Positions 56,201-63,960 of a stretch of DNA of 64,000 bases are shown in pieces. The position numbers and the translations under genes were made by a program. The stretch's first letter is position 1. The number at the start of each line of letters is the position of its first letter. A model generated the notes under the pieces. That model saw only the letters and a list, made by a program, of their open reading frames with translations, was not told where the DNA came from and did not search any database. The stretch comes from Actinacidiphila yanglinensis (GTDB taxonomy: Bacteria; Actinomycetota; Actinomycetes; Streptomycetales; Streptomycetaceae), in assembly GCF_900107965.1 (NCBI RefSeq), contig NZ_FNVU01000002.1, forward strand, positions 496,001 through 560,000. Reading direction: 5' to 3'.

Positions 56201-56522
56201 GGCGAAGCCCTCCTCCACCTCCCCCTCCACGACGGCGACCACCACAGCCACGCCGTCCACCTCCGGCACCACCGCGACCACCGCCGGCGGCACGGCCACC
56301 ACCCCGCCGACCACCCCCTCCACCTCCTCCGGCGGCCACCACGGCGGAGGCGGCAGCCACCCCACGACGAAGCCCCCCACCAAAACCCCCACCACCCCGC
56401 CCCCGACCACGCCGCCGCCCACCACGCCGCCTCCGACGACGCCCCCTCCGACCACCATCCCGCCCAGCTCGTCGGACACGGAGACAGCCAGCTCCCCCGT
56501 CATCAGCCCGGCTACTCCCTGA
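53241..56522 (+). CDS. large membrane-anchored P-loop ATPase with disordered N-terminus and Thr/Pro-rich tail
   Basis: About 1093 residues. Residues 1-330 are acidic, Gly/Ser/Asp-rich and disordered with recurring FDAF motifs (SFDAFGTGG, GFDAFDAFGTA, SFDAFAAGA). Then come a linker, an NTPase with Walker A GPSGAGRT (about 414-421) and Walker B AVVVVDDLEF (about 483-492), similar to the STAND/LuxR-type ATPase heads, and a helical TPR-like part (about 740-870). One membrane helix follows (LVAAGTGVLIAAVVGTIVTL, about 926-945), then an outside tail of Thr/Ser and TTPPP repeats. It may be a signalling or scaffold ATPase; function is unknown. ATG 53241 has a G-run eight bases upstream. Confidence 0.75.
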   Translation: MDHTERFDSVEGEDGRDGESRSGEERTGTGLPGSGVSPFGAVSGSSSAQRPAGAFDAFAAGAPGRGDRHSQEPSAQDAFPGPAVFQDPAAGDEDGLGLAAGAGAVARLRGADSFDAFGTGGSPQGSDGSAADEETDEATDAGEGGAEAGSGADGAEPSLGEDVDPFTPADPAPAADLVPFGGSAGDVAVYGGFDDGFGGGSGGGSGDAPAVDVSGPGGLAPADRDLSGGASSGGFDAFDAFGTASGAGGSGGRGSVGGIGGSGGGASQGGSFDAFAAGAVGGNDRLPELRPSSTPSLFDATAPVPRISRPARDPLAPEVGSGSGSSAKVERVVTDGYLLTVNHIDGTEVSVCPPEELRVPVRRTGEERAARTGAARPTPPPGPPGPELPLLEREEERERLIRLLARGRSIRVTGPSGAGRTALLESVANACGDMAPYGVLWLSGYHRTAADVLQDLYTVVYAGDGYRPSRAELPGLLGEIGAVVVVDDLEFGGAALEELLSVVPECAFLMSATPDVPAPAADSMVEEVFLAGLTRVASLDLLHFAAGRPLAEDEAAWAADLWFESEGLPLRFVQAGALLRQRDALAEPAGEVEAADIGWDDSVWEKGSPGAAGGIGGEQPESRRRTSTAPLPSLGESAAPAELLASRLSEAAREALAFAVALDGECPHPSHLPALVGDTHGDAALGELTSVGLAVPVAAHFRLSAGVVAQLTPSLAVDGELSDVQAHTAALHYAWWTGHPSVTPERATAESEAIIAAMAACRDGGHASAAVLLARTVAPAFAAALHWGAWERALRIGQEAARLTGEVAEEAYFLHELGVLALCTGNLDRARADLEASIALRAALADRQGTVVGRRTLALVADLEGPEVPDIPAALAEEPLALPGPLALPEPETVLISRAPVPLPAPAPAHSAPSARRLAVVGSRRNLVAAGTGVLIAAVVGTIVTLGATSGSNDTPDNQVKPIESVQQDPPDTTAPPSEDGTTSSPSAKPSSTSPSTTATTTATPSTSGTTATTAGGTATTPPTTPSTSSGGHHGGGGSHPTTKPPTKTPTTPPPTTPPPTTPPPTTPPPTTIPPSSSDTETASSPVISPATP

Positions 56523-56553
56523 CCACCGCCCAAGACGTACGACGGTCGCCCCT

Positions 56554-56824
56554 CAGGGCCGCCGGGCCCGAGGGGGGGAACTGCGCGAGAACCTCCACGG
56601 CCGGGCGGTCTGGGCATGGCGGGCACCGGCCACCCCGTGCGGTTCAGGGGCGGGTGGGGGCACCTCCCAGGGCCGCCGGGCCCGAGGGGGGGAACTGCGC
56701 GAGAGCCTCCAGGCGGGTCAGCCCGGCGAGGTCCGGCACGGACGAGGGGCGCCCCGTCAGGGGCGGGTGGGGACACCTCCCAGGGCCGCCGGGCCCGAGG
56801 GGGGGAACTGCGCGAGAACCTCCA
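56554..56824. repeat. 44-bp element in three copies, 113-114-bp period
   Basis: A nearly identical 44-base unit occurs at 56554-56597, 56668-56711 and 56781-56824, each holding GGGGGGGAACTGCGCGAGA and preceded, for the last two, by CAGGGGCGGGTGGGG. It resembles the GGGGAACTGCGCGA motif scattered between genes in Streptomyces genomes. It lies between convergent genes. Confidence 0.9.
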
Positions 56825-56858
56825 CGACCAGGTGGTCCGGGTACGGCGGGCACCGCCC

Positions 56859-56896
56859 CACCCGGGGGTCAGGGGCACCCGACCCCCGGGTGCCCC
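56859..56896. terminator. two mutually exclusive hairpins between convergent genes
   Basis: Hairpin A pairs CACCCGGGGGTC (56859-56870) with GACCCCCGGGTG (56881-56892). Hairpin B pairs GGGGCACCC (56872-56880) with GGGTGCCCC (56888-56896). They share 56888-56892, so only one can form. Either could terminate transcripts arriving from both sides. Confidence 0.7.
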
Positions 56897-56902
56897 ACCC
56901 CG

Positions 56903-57565
56903 CTAGAACAAGCGAAGCTTGTCATCCTGGATCCCCCGCAACGCGTCATAATCCAGCACCGCGCACTCGATCCCGCGATCAGTGGCCAGCACCCGCGCCT
57001 GCGGCTTGATCTCCTGCGCCGCGAACACCCCCTTGACGGGGGCAATCAGGCTGTCGCGGTTGAGGAGTTCGAGGTACCGGGTGAGCTGCTCCACCCCGTC
57101 GATCTCCCCGCGCCGCTTGATCTCGATCGCCACTGTCGTCCCGTTGCCGTCGCGGCCGAGGATGTCCACCGGGCCGATCGGCGTGGGGTATTCCCGCCGG
57201 ATCAACGTCCACCCGGCGCCGAGGACCTCCATCCGGTCGGCGAGGAGCTCCTGCAAGTGCGCTTCGACGCCGTCCTTGATGAGACCCGGGTCGACCCCGA
57301 GCTCGTGCGAGGAGTCGTGCAGGATCTCCTCTATCGAGATGATCAGCTGCTCGCCCGCCTTGTTGGTGACCGTCCACACGTCGCCGTCGCCCTCCTTGAG
57401 GGTGCAGGGCGGCGACATCCAGTTGAGCGGCTTGTAGGCACGGTCGTCCGCGTGCACGGAGAGGCTGCCGTCGGCCTTGATCAGCAGCAGCCGGGTGGCG
57501 GAGGGAAGATGGGCGGAGAGCCGGCCGGCGTAGTCCACGGAGCAGCGGGCGATCACGAGGCGCAT
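56903..57565 (-). CDS. nucS: mismatch-specific endonuclease NucS/EndoMS
   Basis: A 220-residue nuclease that cuts both strands at mismatches, the mismatch-repair pathway of actinobacteria lacking MutS/MutL. The N-terminal DNA-binding domain is [20 protein letters not shown]; the C-terminal PD-(D/E)XK nuclease has Asp134 and Glu148-x-Lys150 in [20 protein letters not shown]. The last residues KLRLF fit the clamp-binding tail. The ATG at 57565 has no ribosome site; TAGCGT lies 8 bases upstream on this strand, so the transcript may be leaderless. Confidence 0.93.
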   Translation of the reverse strand: MRLVIARCSVDYAGRLSAHLPSATRLLLIKADGSLSVHADDRAYKPLNWMSPPCTLKEGDGDVWTVTNKAGEQLIISIEEILHDSSHELGVDPGLIKDGVEAHLQELLADRMEVLGAGWTLIRREYPTPIGPVDILGRDGNGTTVAIEIKRRGEIDGVEQLTRYLELLNRDSLIAPVKGVFAAQEIKPQARVLATDRGIECAVLDYDALRGIQDDKLRLF

Positions 57566-57792
57566 GGTGCGCAACGCTATCCGACCCCGGCCCCGGCCGG
57601 AAAATTGGCCGGTAGTGGGCGCTGCCGCCTGGTGCGGCCGCTCCGGTGACGCCTACGGTTGACGTGCCGGGGCCGACATACCGCACGTTGCGCGGCTTCC
57701 GGGCAACACGTCCTCCCACACGGCGCTCGTCGCCGTGCGGGGTGCCCGCAGACCCCCGTCCGGCAGGACGCGTGGTCACGAGAGGAGTACCC

Positions 57793-58185
57793 ATGTCGCT
57801 CGACGTCTCTCCGGCCCTTCTCGAACAGGCCGAGCGAGGCGAGGTCGACGAGCAGGAGTTCGTCGACTGCGTCCGGACCTCCCTTCCTTACGCGTGGGAG
57901 ATGATCAGCTCGCTGGTGGCCCAACTGAAGGTCGACGGAGGGGAGTTCGCCGACAACCAGGTACCGCCACCGAGTGAGAAGGAGCGCGGCCAGCTGCTGC
58001 GCGCGCTGGCCAGCGACGCGATCCGCGGCGCGCTGCAACGGCACTTCGGAGTGCGGCTCGCCTTCCAGAACTGCCACCGGGTCGCGGTGTTCCCGTGGGA
58101 CCCGGCGGTGGAGCGCAGCTACGACGAGTTCACCTCGTTGCGGTCCCAGATCCTCAACCAGTCGCCGGAGTTGCGGGACTGCTGA
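57793..58185 (+). CDS. SCO5389-family conserved protein
   Basis: A 130-residue soluble protein, almost invariant in Streptomyces (LPYAWEMISSLVAQLKVDGG, ASDAIRGALQRHFGVRLAFQ, ending in ILNQSPELRDC). Function is unknown. GGAG lies before the ATG at 57793. Its position next to nucS matches other Streptomyces chromosomes. Confidence 0.85.
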   Translation: MSLDVSPALLEQAERGEVDEQEFVDCVRTSLPYAWEMISSLVAQLKVDGGEFADNQVPPPSEKERGQLLRALASDAIRGALQRHFGVRLAFQNCHRVAVFPWDPAVERSYDEFTSLRSQILNQSPELRDC

Positions 58186-58207
58186 CGTCAGGCCGCCGGC
58201 CTGCGGT

Positions 58208-58227
58208 CGAGCGGGCCGACCCGCTCG
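58208..58227. terminator. hairpin between convergent genes
   Basis: CGAGCGGG pairs with CCCGCTCG around a CCGA tetraloop, 23 bases after the SCO5389-family stop. Confidence 0.6.
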
Positions 58228-58301
58228 CCGCGGCCCGGCGGGCCCGAAGACGGCGGCCCGCGCAAGATGGCGTGCCGCCGCTGCCGGGTCCCGACACCGG
58301 A

Positions 58302-59327
58302 TCAGGCCAGTTCCGGAAGCACCTCCGCGCCGAGCCGGGCCACGTTCTCCAGGGTGGCGTCGAGGTCACCGGAGCCCTCGGCGAGCAGTGCGAACCGGGT
58401 GATCCCGGTACGGGCGGCGGTGGCCGCCAGCCGGTCGGCGCACAGCTGCGGCGGCCCCACCGGGTGCAGGTCGCAGAGGAGTTCGGTGTACTGGCGCGGG
58501 TCGCGCATGGTGCGCGGCCGGCCGTCGTAGGTGCGGTGGGCGGACAGTCCCTGCTGGAGCCAGCCGGGCATGGCCTTCGCCAGCGTCTCCACCGCGTCGG
58601 TGCGGGTGTCGGCCACCTGGATCACCCCGGCGGAGACATGGCCGGCCGTCTCGACCGCGTCGCGCGGGTGCCCGGCGGCGAGCGCGGCCCGCCGCCACAT
58701 CGCAACCATGTCGGCCTTGTCCTCGTCGCCGCAGTGCATGCCCAGCAACATGGGCAGGCAGCGCCGGGCCGCCTCCGCCACGGTCGAGGGCGAGGTGCAG
58801 GCCACGACCACCGGCGGGCCCGGCCGCCCGTCCAGCTCGTCCGGCCGCGGCACCACCGCGACCTCGCGGAACGAGTACCGCGCGCCGCGTGCCTCCACCG
58901 CGGGCTCCCGCAGCCACCGCAGCAGCAGGTCCAGCGATTCGGGGAAGCCGCGCTCGAACGCGTCGATGCCCGCGCCGAAGACCTCCAGGTCCACCCATGG
59001 TCCGCCGCGTCCCACGCCGAGCGTGAACCGGCCGCCGGAGGCGAGATGCAGCAGGGCGGCCTGCTCGCCGAGCGCCACCGGATGGGCGGTGGGCAGCACG
59101 CTCACCGCGGTGCCGACGCCGATCCGCGAGGTGCGGCCCAGCATGAGCCCGGCCAGCGTGACGGCCGACGGGCAGACTCCGTAGGGGACGAAGTGGTGTT
59201 CGGCCAGCCACACCGAGTCCAGTCCCGCCGCTTCCACCGCGCCGGCCGTGGATATCGCCCGGTTCAGCGCCTCGCCCTGGCCCTGACCGGGGAACTGGGC
59301 CGCGAGGACGAAGGTCCCAATGCGCAT
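58302..59327 (-). CDS. LLM-class flavin-dependent oxidoreductase
   Basis: A 341-residue luciferase-like TIM-barrel enzyme using FMN or F420. Typical parts are AGLDSVWLAEHHFVPYG, RIGVGTAVSVLPTAHPVALG, LASGGRFTLGVGRGGPWVDL and, near the end, GPPQLCADRLAATAARTGIT. The substrate is unknown. ATG 59327 follows GGGAG at seven bases. Confidence 0.88.
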   Translation of the reverse strand: MRIGTFVLAAQFPGQGQGEALNRAISTAGAVEAAGLDSVWLAEHHFVPYGVCPSAVTLAGLMLGRTSRIGVGTAVSVLPTAHPVALGEQAALLHLASGGRFTLGVGRGGPWVDLEVFGAGIDAFERGFPESLDLLLRWLREPAVEARGARYSFREVAVVPRPDELDGRPGPPVVVACTSPSTVAEAARRCLPMLLGMHCGDEDKADMVAMWRRAALAAGHPRDAVETAGHVSAGVIQVADTRTDAVETLAKAMPGWLQQGLSAHRTYDGRPRTMRDPRQYTELLCDLHPVGPPQLCADRLAATAARTGITRFALLAEGSGDLDATLENVARLGAEVLPELA

Positions 59328-59503
59328 CACGTGCTCCCTCTTTCCCCGTCCAACGGCTGGCACGTGCCAAAGGCACGGGTTCTTCCGTGGTTTTCATGAT
59401 TTTCGGCAGCCGGCGGGGAGTGCGCCGGTGGCACGCGAGGGGTCGGTGGGGAGCGTGGCGCCGCGGACTGCGCGCCGCCGGCGTCCCGGGGTCGCCGGGC
59501 GGA

Positions 59504-60055
59504 TCAGGGGCGGAAACCCTGGATCGCGAGGTCCAGCAGGCGCTGGGCCTGGGTGGCGCCCGCCGGGGTGGCCGGAGTACGCCACAGGCAGCTCAGCAGC
59601 ATGATGACGTCGACAGGATCGATGCCCGGACGGATCTCGCCGGCCTCCTCGCAGGCGTCGAGGAGCTGCTGGACAGCAGCGGTGACGGGGGGCCACGACT
59701 CGCTGATGACCTCCTGCGCGGCGGCCGAGTGCAGCGCCTCGCCGAGGTCGTGCTTGATGCGCACGTAGCCGGTGAGGTCGGTGAACCAGTGCCGCAGCGC
59801 GTCCAGCGGGGGATGGGCGGCGAGATGGTCGGCCACGGAGGCGACCAGGTGGCCGATGTCGTTGCGGTAGACCTCCAGGATCAGCGCCTCGCGGGTCGGG
59901 AAGTGCCGGTAGAGGGTCCCGGCGCCGACGCCCGCACGCTTGGCGATCGAATTGAGGGACGCGTCGGGGGCTTCGGCGAGGGCGTCGTGCGCGACCTGGA
60001 GGATCGCCTCCCGGTTCTTGAGCGCGTCGGAGCGGTGCGGTGCGGTGCCGGCCAT
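59504..60055 (-). CDS. TetR-family repressor
   Basis: A 183-residue regulator. The helix-turn-helix is in SLNSIAKRAGVGAGTLYRHFPTR-type sequence (about 33-55; read as SIAKRAGVGAGTLYRHFP), and the C-terminal part is a ligand pocket of helices (VASVADHLAAHPPLDALRHW). It is divergent from the aldo/keto reductase, and two matching palindromes lie between them, so it probably represses that gene. GGAGGAG precedes the ATG. Confidence 0.9.
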   Translation of the reverse strand: MAGTAPHRSDALKNREAILQVAHDALAEAPDASLNSIAKRAGVGAGTLYRHFPTREALILEVYRNDIGHLVASVADHLAAHPPLDALRHWFTDLTGYVRIKHDLGEALHSAAAQEVISESWPPVTAAVQQLLDACEEAGEIRPGIDPVDVIMLLSCLWRTPATPAGATQAQRLLDLAIQGFRP

Positions 60056-60079
60056 GGGCTCCTCCGGATTGTCGGTGAC

Positions 60080-60118
60080 GGTGTTCGGCGGCGGTGTTCG
60101 GCGGCGGTGTTCAGCGGT
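60080..60118. repeat. 13-bp tandem repeat CGGTGTTCGGCGG, three copies
   Basis: Copies at 60080, 60093 and 60106, the third with one A for G, in the leader of the TetR gene. Confidence 0.85.
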
Positions 60119-60157
60119 GGTGCGGGCGGTGGCGTCGGTTGGTGGCTCGGGTTTGCC

Positions 60158-60176
60158 AACCGGAGAGCTCTCCGTT
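60158..60176. promoter_or_regulatory. TetR operator 1, AACCGGAGAGCTCTCCGTT
   Basis: The core CGGAGAGCTCTCCG is a perfect 14-base palindrome. The same 19-base site recurs 32 bases away. Confidence 0.8.
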
Positions 60177-60189
60177 AACGTCGAAAGCG

Positions 60190-60208
60190 AACCGGAGACC
60201 TCTCCGTT
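60190..60208. promoter_or_regulatory. TetR operator 2, AACCGGAGACCTCTCCGTT
   Basis: It differs from operator 1 at one central base. The 32-base spacing (three helical turns) puts both sites on the same DNA face, just upstream of the aldo/keto reductase start. Confidence 0.8.
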
Positions 60209-60241
60209 CCCTGACCATCATACGAGCATGGGAGCTTCCGC

Positions 60242-61291
60242 ATGCGGTACATCAAGCTGGGCCGCACCGGCCTGGACGTGTCCCCGATCGCCATCGGCGC
60301 CATGACCTACGGCACCCCGGACCGCGGCCACCCGGTCTGGTCGTTGGACGAGGAGGCCAGCCGCCCCCTGATCAAGCACGCCCTCGACGCGGGAATCAAC
60401 TTCTTCGACACCGCCAACCTGTACTCCTACGGCTCCAGCGAGGAGATCCTCGGGCGGGCCCTGAAGGACTTCGCCGACCGCGACGACGTGGTCATCACCA
60501 CCAAGGTCCGCAACGACATGCGCCCGGGCCGGCCCAACGGCGGCGGGCTGTCCCGCAAGGCGATCATGACCGAGATCGACGCCAGCCTGCGCCGGCTCGG
60601 CACCGACTACGTCGACGTCTACATGATCCACCGCTTCGACACGGGGACCCCGCTGGAGGAGACCCTGGAGGCCCTCAACGACGTGGTGAGGGCCGGCAAG
60701 GCCCGCTACCTCGGCGCGTCCTCGATGCACGCCTGGCAGTTCGCCAAGGCGCTGCACCTCCAGGAACGCAACGGCTGGGCCCGCTTCGTCACCATGCAGG
60801 ACCACTACAACCTCCTCGCCCGCGAGGAGGAGCGCGAGATGCTTCCGCTCTGCGCCGACGAGGGCATCGCGACCATGATCTGGAGCCCGCTCGCCCGCGG
60901 CCGCCTCACCCGCCCCTTCGACCAGGCGAACGCGGGCGTCCGGGCGGCCACCGACGGCTGGTACGCCGACCTGCTCTACCAGGCCAACGCCGACAGCGAC
61001 CGCCGGATCATCGACGAGGTCGGCGCCGTCGCCGAGGCCCGCGGCGTTTCCCGCGCCCAGGTCGCCCTGGCCTGGCTGCGCCGCAACCCGGTCGTGGCCG
61101 CACCCCTGGTCGGCGCGCGGACGATCCAGCAGATCGACGAGGCCGTGGCCTCCCTCGACGTGGAGCTCGGCGACGAGGAGGCCCGGCGGCTGGAGGCCCC
61201 CTACACGCCCCGTCACGACTTCCAGGGCGTCTCCGACCCCGCGGAGATGGAACGCATCAAGGCCGCGATCCCCGGCTACGCCAACGTCTGA
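60242..61291 (+). CDS. aldo/keto reductase
   Basis: A 349-residue NADPH-dependent barrel enzyme. The catalytic tetrad is complete: Asp56 and Tyr61 in FFDTANLYSYG, Lys88 in TTKVRND, and His130 in VDVYMIHRFD. It belongs to the YajO/Tas-like group acting on aldehydes or ketones, probably for detoxification. GGAG lies eight bases before the ATG. The TetR gene and its two operators lie upstream, so expression probably rises when the repressor's ligand appears. Confidence 0.92.
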   Translation: MRYIKLGRTGLDVSPIAIGAMTYGTPDRGHPVWSLDEEASRPLIKHALDAGINFFDTANLYSYGSSEEILGRALKDFADRDDVVITTKVRNDMRPGRPNGGGLSRKAIMTEIDASLRRLGTDYVDVYMIHRFDTGTPLEETLEALNDVVRAGKARYLGASSMHAWQFAKALHLQERNGWARFVTMQDHYNLLAREEEREMLPLCADEGIATMIWSPLARGRLTRPFDQANAGVRAATDGWYADLLYQANADSDRRIIDEVGAVAEARGVSRAQVALAWLRRNPVVAAPLVGARTIQQIDEAVASLDVELGDEEARRLEAPYTPRHDFQGVSDPAEMERIKAAIPGYANV

Positions 61292-61466
61292 CCGCGCGCG
61301 GGCACTTCGGGCGGGCCCGGCAGGGTGCCGGCGGGCTCCGCGCGGGGTCCCGTGCCGCGGGGGCGGGCGCGTAATCTGGAGGGACGGTTCGGCCCCGGCG
61401 GCTCGGGCCGGTCCGCTGTCGAACCAGTGCAGCCCGGGTTCCGGCCGGGCAGAGCGCGAGGTGTCC

Positions 61467-61778
61467 GTGTCGCCGCGACGTAACCGCCCGTACAAGCCGG
61501 CACCCGCGCAGGAGCGGGAGTCGGGCTTCGGCAGCGGTCGCACCGAGGAATGGCAGGGCGAGGACTGGGTGGTGCGGCCGATCGCCGGCGCCGCCTCCGC
61601 GAAGCACTACCGCTGCCCGGGCTGCGACCAGGAGATCCCGCCCGGCGTCGGCCACGTGGTCGCCTGGCGGGAGTACGACGGCGCGGACGACCGCCGGCAC
61701 TGGCACCGCGCCTGCTGGAACGCGAGGGACCGCCGCACCAGCAAGGTGCAGCGGTCCCGTAACGCACCGCGGTACTGA
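61467..61778 (+). CDS. small zinc-ribbon-like protein
   Basis: A 103-residue basic protein conserved in Streptomyces. After a disordered start (SPRRNRPYKPAPAQE) it has YRCPGCDQEIPPGVGHVVAW and RRHWHRACWNARDRR, giving C-x2-C ... H-x3-C, a treble-clef or zinc-ribbon pattern. It is sometimes annotated as an ATP/GTP-binding protein, but I see no P-loop. GTG 61467 has GAGG six bases upstream; 61461 is an alternative. Confidence 0.7.
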   Translation: MSPRRNRPYKPAPAQERESGFGSGRTEEWQGEDWVVRPIAGAASAKHYRCPGCDQEIPPGVGHVVAWREYDGADDRRHWHRACWNARDRRTSKVQRSRNAPRY

Positions 61779-61808
61779 CACGAATGGTGGTCCCGCCCGC
61801 CGAAGAAT

Positions 61809-61824
61809 TCACTCGTTCGAGTGA
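61809..61824. promoter_or_regulatory. BldM-like palindrome TCACTCG-TT-CGAGTGA
   Basis: A perfect 7-2-7 inverted repeat that fits the BldM homodimer consensus TCAC(C/T)CG-N2-CG(G/A)GTGA. It is odd in place, being between two convergent gene ends. Confidence 0.45.
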
Positions 61825-61881
61825 TCCCGCGGTGGGCTCATCCTGGCCCCCGGGCCGCTCGGGCTCCCGGCGGGCCGCCGC

Positions 61882-62655
61882 TCAGGCGTCGCGGCGCTTG
61901 AGCACCGCGTAGCCGCCGATGAGCACGACGGCCACCCAGATCGCCATGATGCCGATGCCGCCCCAGGGGCCGTACGACGTGTGGCTGTCGGAGTCCGGCA
62001 CCACCTGCATGATCTTCTGTCCGGCCTGGTCGGGGAAGTAGCGGGCCACCGACTTGACCTTCGGCACCGCGGTGAGGATCGGCGAGACCAGGAAGAAGAA
62101 CGGCATCAGGATGCCCAGGCCCAGCATCGGGCTGCGCAGCATCGCCGCGGTGCCCACGCAGAACAGCACGATGAGCGTCATGTACAGCCCGGCGCCGAAC
62201 ACCGCGCGGAACACCCCGGGGTCGCCGATCGACGCGTGGTGCGAGCCGAGCAGCGCCTGTCCGAGGAAGAAGGTCAGGAAGCTGGTCACCATGCCGACGA
62301 CCAGCGCCAGCAGCCCGGCGACCAGGACCTTCGAGGCATAGAAGTGGCCGCGCTGCGGCACCGCCGCCAGCGAGGTGCGGATCATGCCGGTGCTGTACTC
62401 GCTGGAGATCACCAGCACGCCGAAGACGATCAGCGCGAGCTGGCCGAGCGTCATGCCGAAGAAGCTGGTGTTGGTCGGGTCGAAGGTCGCCTTGTCGGAG
62501 TCCGACATCGAACTCCACTGGCTGTTGAAGACCGCGCAGATGATCGCGCCGAGCGCGAGAGTGACCAGGAAGGCCAGCGCGAGGGTCCACACGGTGGAGC
62601 GCACCGAGCGGATCTTCGTCCACTCCGACTGGAGGACGGCAGAGGTCGCGGCCAT
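61882..62655 (-). CDS. ABC transporter permease (ABC-2 type)
   Basis: A 257-residue membrane protein with six helices (LALAFLVTLALGAIICAVF, LGQLALIVFGVLVISSEYST, VLVAGLLALVVGMVTSFLTF and others). SEWTKIRSVRSTVW at the start and EYSTGMIRTSLAAVPQR are typical of ABC-2 export permeases. The ATG at 62655 is one base from the ATPase stop, so the two are co-translated. The substrate is unknown. Confidence 0.9.
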   Translation of the reverse strand: MAATSAVLQSEWTKIRSVRSTVWTLALAFLVTLALGAIICAVFNSQWSSMSDSDKATFDPTNTSFFGMTLGQLALIVFGVLVISSEYSTGMIRTSLAAVPQRGHFYASKVLVAGLLALVVGMVTSFLTFFLGQALLGSHHASIGDPGVFRAVFGAGLYMTLIVLFCVGTAAMLRSPMLGLGILMPFFFLVSPILTAVPKVKSVARYFPDQAGQKIMQVVPDSDSHTSYGPWGGIGIMAIWVAVVLIGGYAVLKRRDA

Positions 62656-62656
62656 G

Positions 62657-63859
62657 TCAGCGCCCCTTCTTCTTGCTGTTGTCGCGCCACTGCGCGCCCC
62701 ACTCCTGGCCGGCGGGCGGTGCGGGCGGTGCGGGCGGAGCACCCGCCTGGCCGCCCTGGCCCGGCTGCTGCGGCCAGCCCTGCGCGCCCTGCCCCTGCCA
62801 GCCCGGCTGACCCTGCGGTGCGCCCTGGCCGGGCGTGTAGGGCGACGGGCCGTACGGCGACGCTCCGTACGGGGAGGGCGCCGCGGGAGCCCCGGGCGCG
62901 CCCATTCCCGCCGGCACGGGGGCCCCGGGCCCGCCGGCCGGCGCGGAGCCCATCTGGCCGCCCGCGTGATACTCCACCGACTCGGCGGTGAGCTGCATGA
63001 ACGCTTCCTCCAACGACGCCCGCTGCGGGCTGAGTTCGTGCAGCACCAGCTGATGCTGTGCCGCGAGTTCGCCGAGCGCGGCCGCGTCGCTGTCGGCGAT
63101 CTCGAACGCGCCGTCGCCGGTCTCCACCACGGTGTGGCCGGCGCGGCTCATCACGTCCTTGAACCGCTCCTGCTGCGGGGTGCGCAGCCGGACGAAGGAC
63201 CGCGAGTTCTTCTCGATGAAGTCCGACATCGAGGTGTCCGCCATCAGCCGGCCGCGGCCGATCACGATCAGGTGGTCGGCGGTCAGCGCCATCTCGCTCA
63301 TCAGGTGGCTGGAGACGAAGACGGTCCGGCCCTGGGCGGCCAGGCCCTTCATCAGGTTCCTGATCCAGTGGATGCCCTCGGGGTCGAGGCCGTTGACCGG
63401 CTCGTCGAACATCAGGATCTCCGGGTCGCCGAGCAGCGCCCCCGCGATGCCCAGGCGCTGGCCCATGCCGAGGGAGAAGCCCTTGGAGCGCTTCTTGGCG
63501 ACCGCGCTCAGACCCACCGTCTCCAGCACCTCGTCCACCCGGTGCCGGGGGATGCGGTTGGACTGTGCCATGCACAGCAGGTGGTTGTACGCGGTGCGGC
63601 CGCCGTGGATCGCCTTGGCGTCCAGCAGCGCGCCGATGTACTTCAATGGCTCGCTGAGCTGCGCGTAGTGCTTGCCGTCGATCCGGACATCGCCGCTGGT
63701 CGGGTTGTCCAGACCCAGCAGCATCCGCATCGTCGTGGACTTGCCCGCGCCGTTCGGCCCGAGGAAGCCCGTCACCACGCCGGGGCGCACGGTGAAGGTC
63801 AGATGGTCGACTGCGGTCTTGTCCCCGTACCGCTTGGTGAGCCCCTGCAACTCAATCAT
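62657..63859 (-). CDS. ABC transporter ATP-binding protein with long Pro/Gly/Gln tail
   Basis: A 400-residue ATPase. The nucleotide-binding domain (1-300) has Walker A GPNGAGKST (35-43), signature FSLGMGQRLGIAGALLG, Walker B and D-loop EILMFDEPVNGLDP, and SSHLMSE. Its C-terminal part ends with SLEEAFMQLTAESVEYHAGG. A tail of about 95 residues (PSPYGASPYGPSPYTPGQGA and so on) is disordered and ends in basic NSKKKGR. It powers the permease encoded next, with which it forms an exporter of unknown substrate. Confidence 0.92.
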   Translation of the reverse strand: MIELQGLTKRYGDKTAVDHLTFTVRPGVVTGFLGPNGAGKSTTMRMLLGLDNPTSGDVRIDGKHYAQLSEPLKYIGALLDAKAIHGGRTAYNHLLCMAQSNRIPRHRVDEVLETVGLSAVAKKRSKGFSLGMGQRLGIAGALLGDPEILMFDEPVNGLDPEGIHWIRNLMKGLAAQGRTVFVSSHLMSEMALTADHLIVIGRGRLMADTSMSDFIEKNSRSFVRLRTPQQERFKDVMSRAGHTVVETGDGAFEIADSDAAALGELAAQHQLVLHELSPQRASLEEAFMQLTAESVEYHAGGQMGSAPAGGPGAPVPAGMGAPGAPAAPSPYGASPYGPSPYTPGQGAPQGQPGWQGQGAQGWPQQPGQGGQAGAPPAPPAPPAGQEWGAQWRDNSKKKGR

Positions 63860-63882
63860 GGGCCCGAGGCTACTTCAGACGG

Positions 63883-63916
63883 CACAACCCCCGCCCGAGG
63901 AGGGACGGGGGTTGTG
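63883..63916. terminator. hairpin upstream of the ABC operon
   Basis: CACAACCCCCG pairs with CGGGGGTTGTG, extended by CCC/GGG past a one-base bulge. It probably ends the gene entering from the right. Confidence 0.6.
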
Positions 63917-63960
63917 GAAAAAGCTGCCGTCGGCGGTGCCGCCCGGGGTGAAACCGGTGG

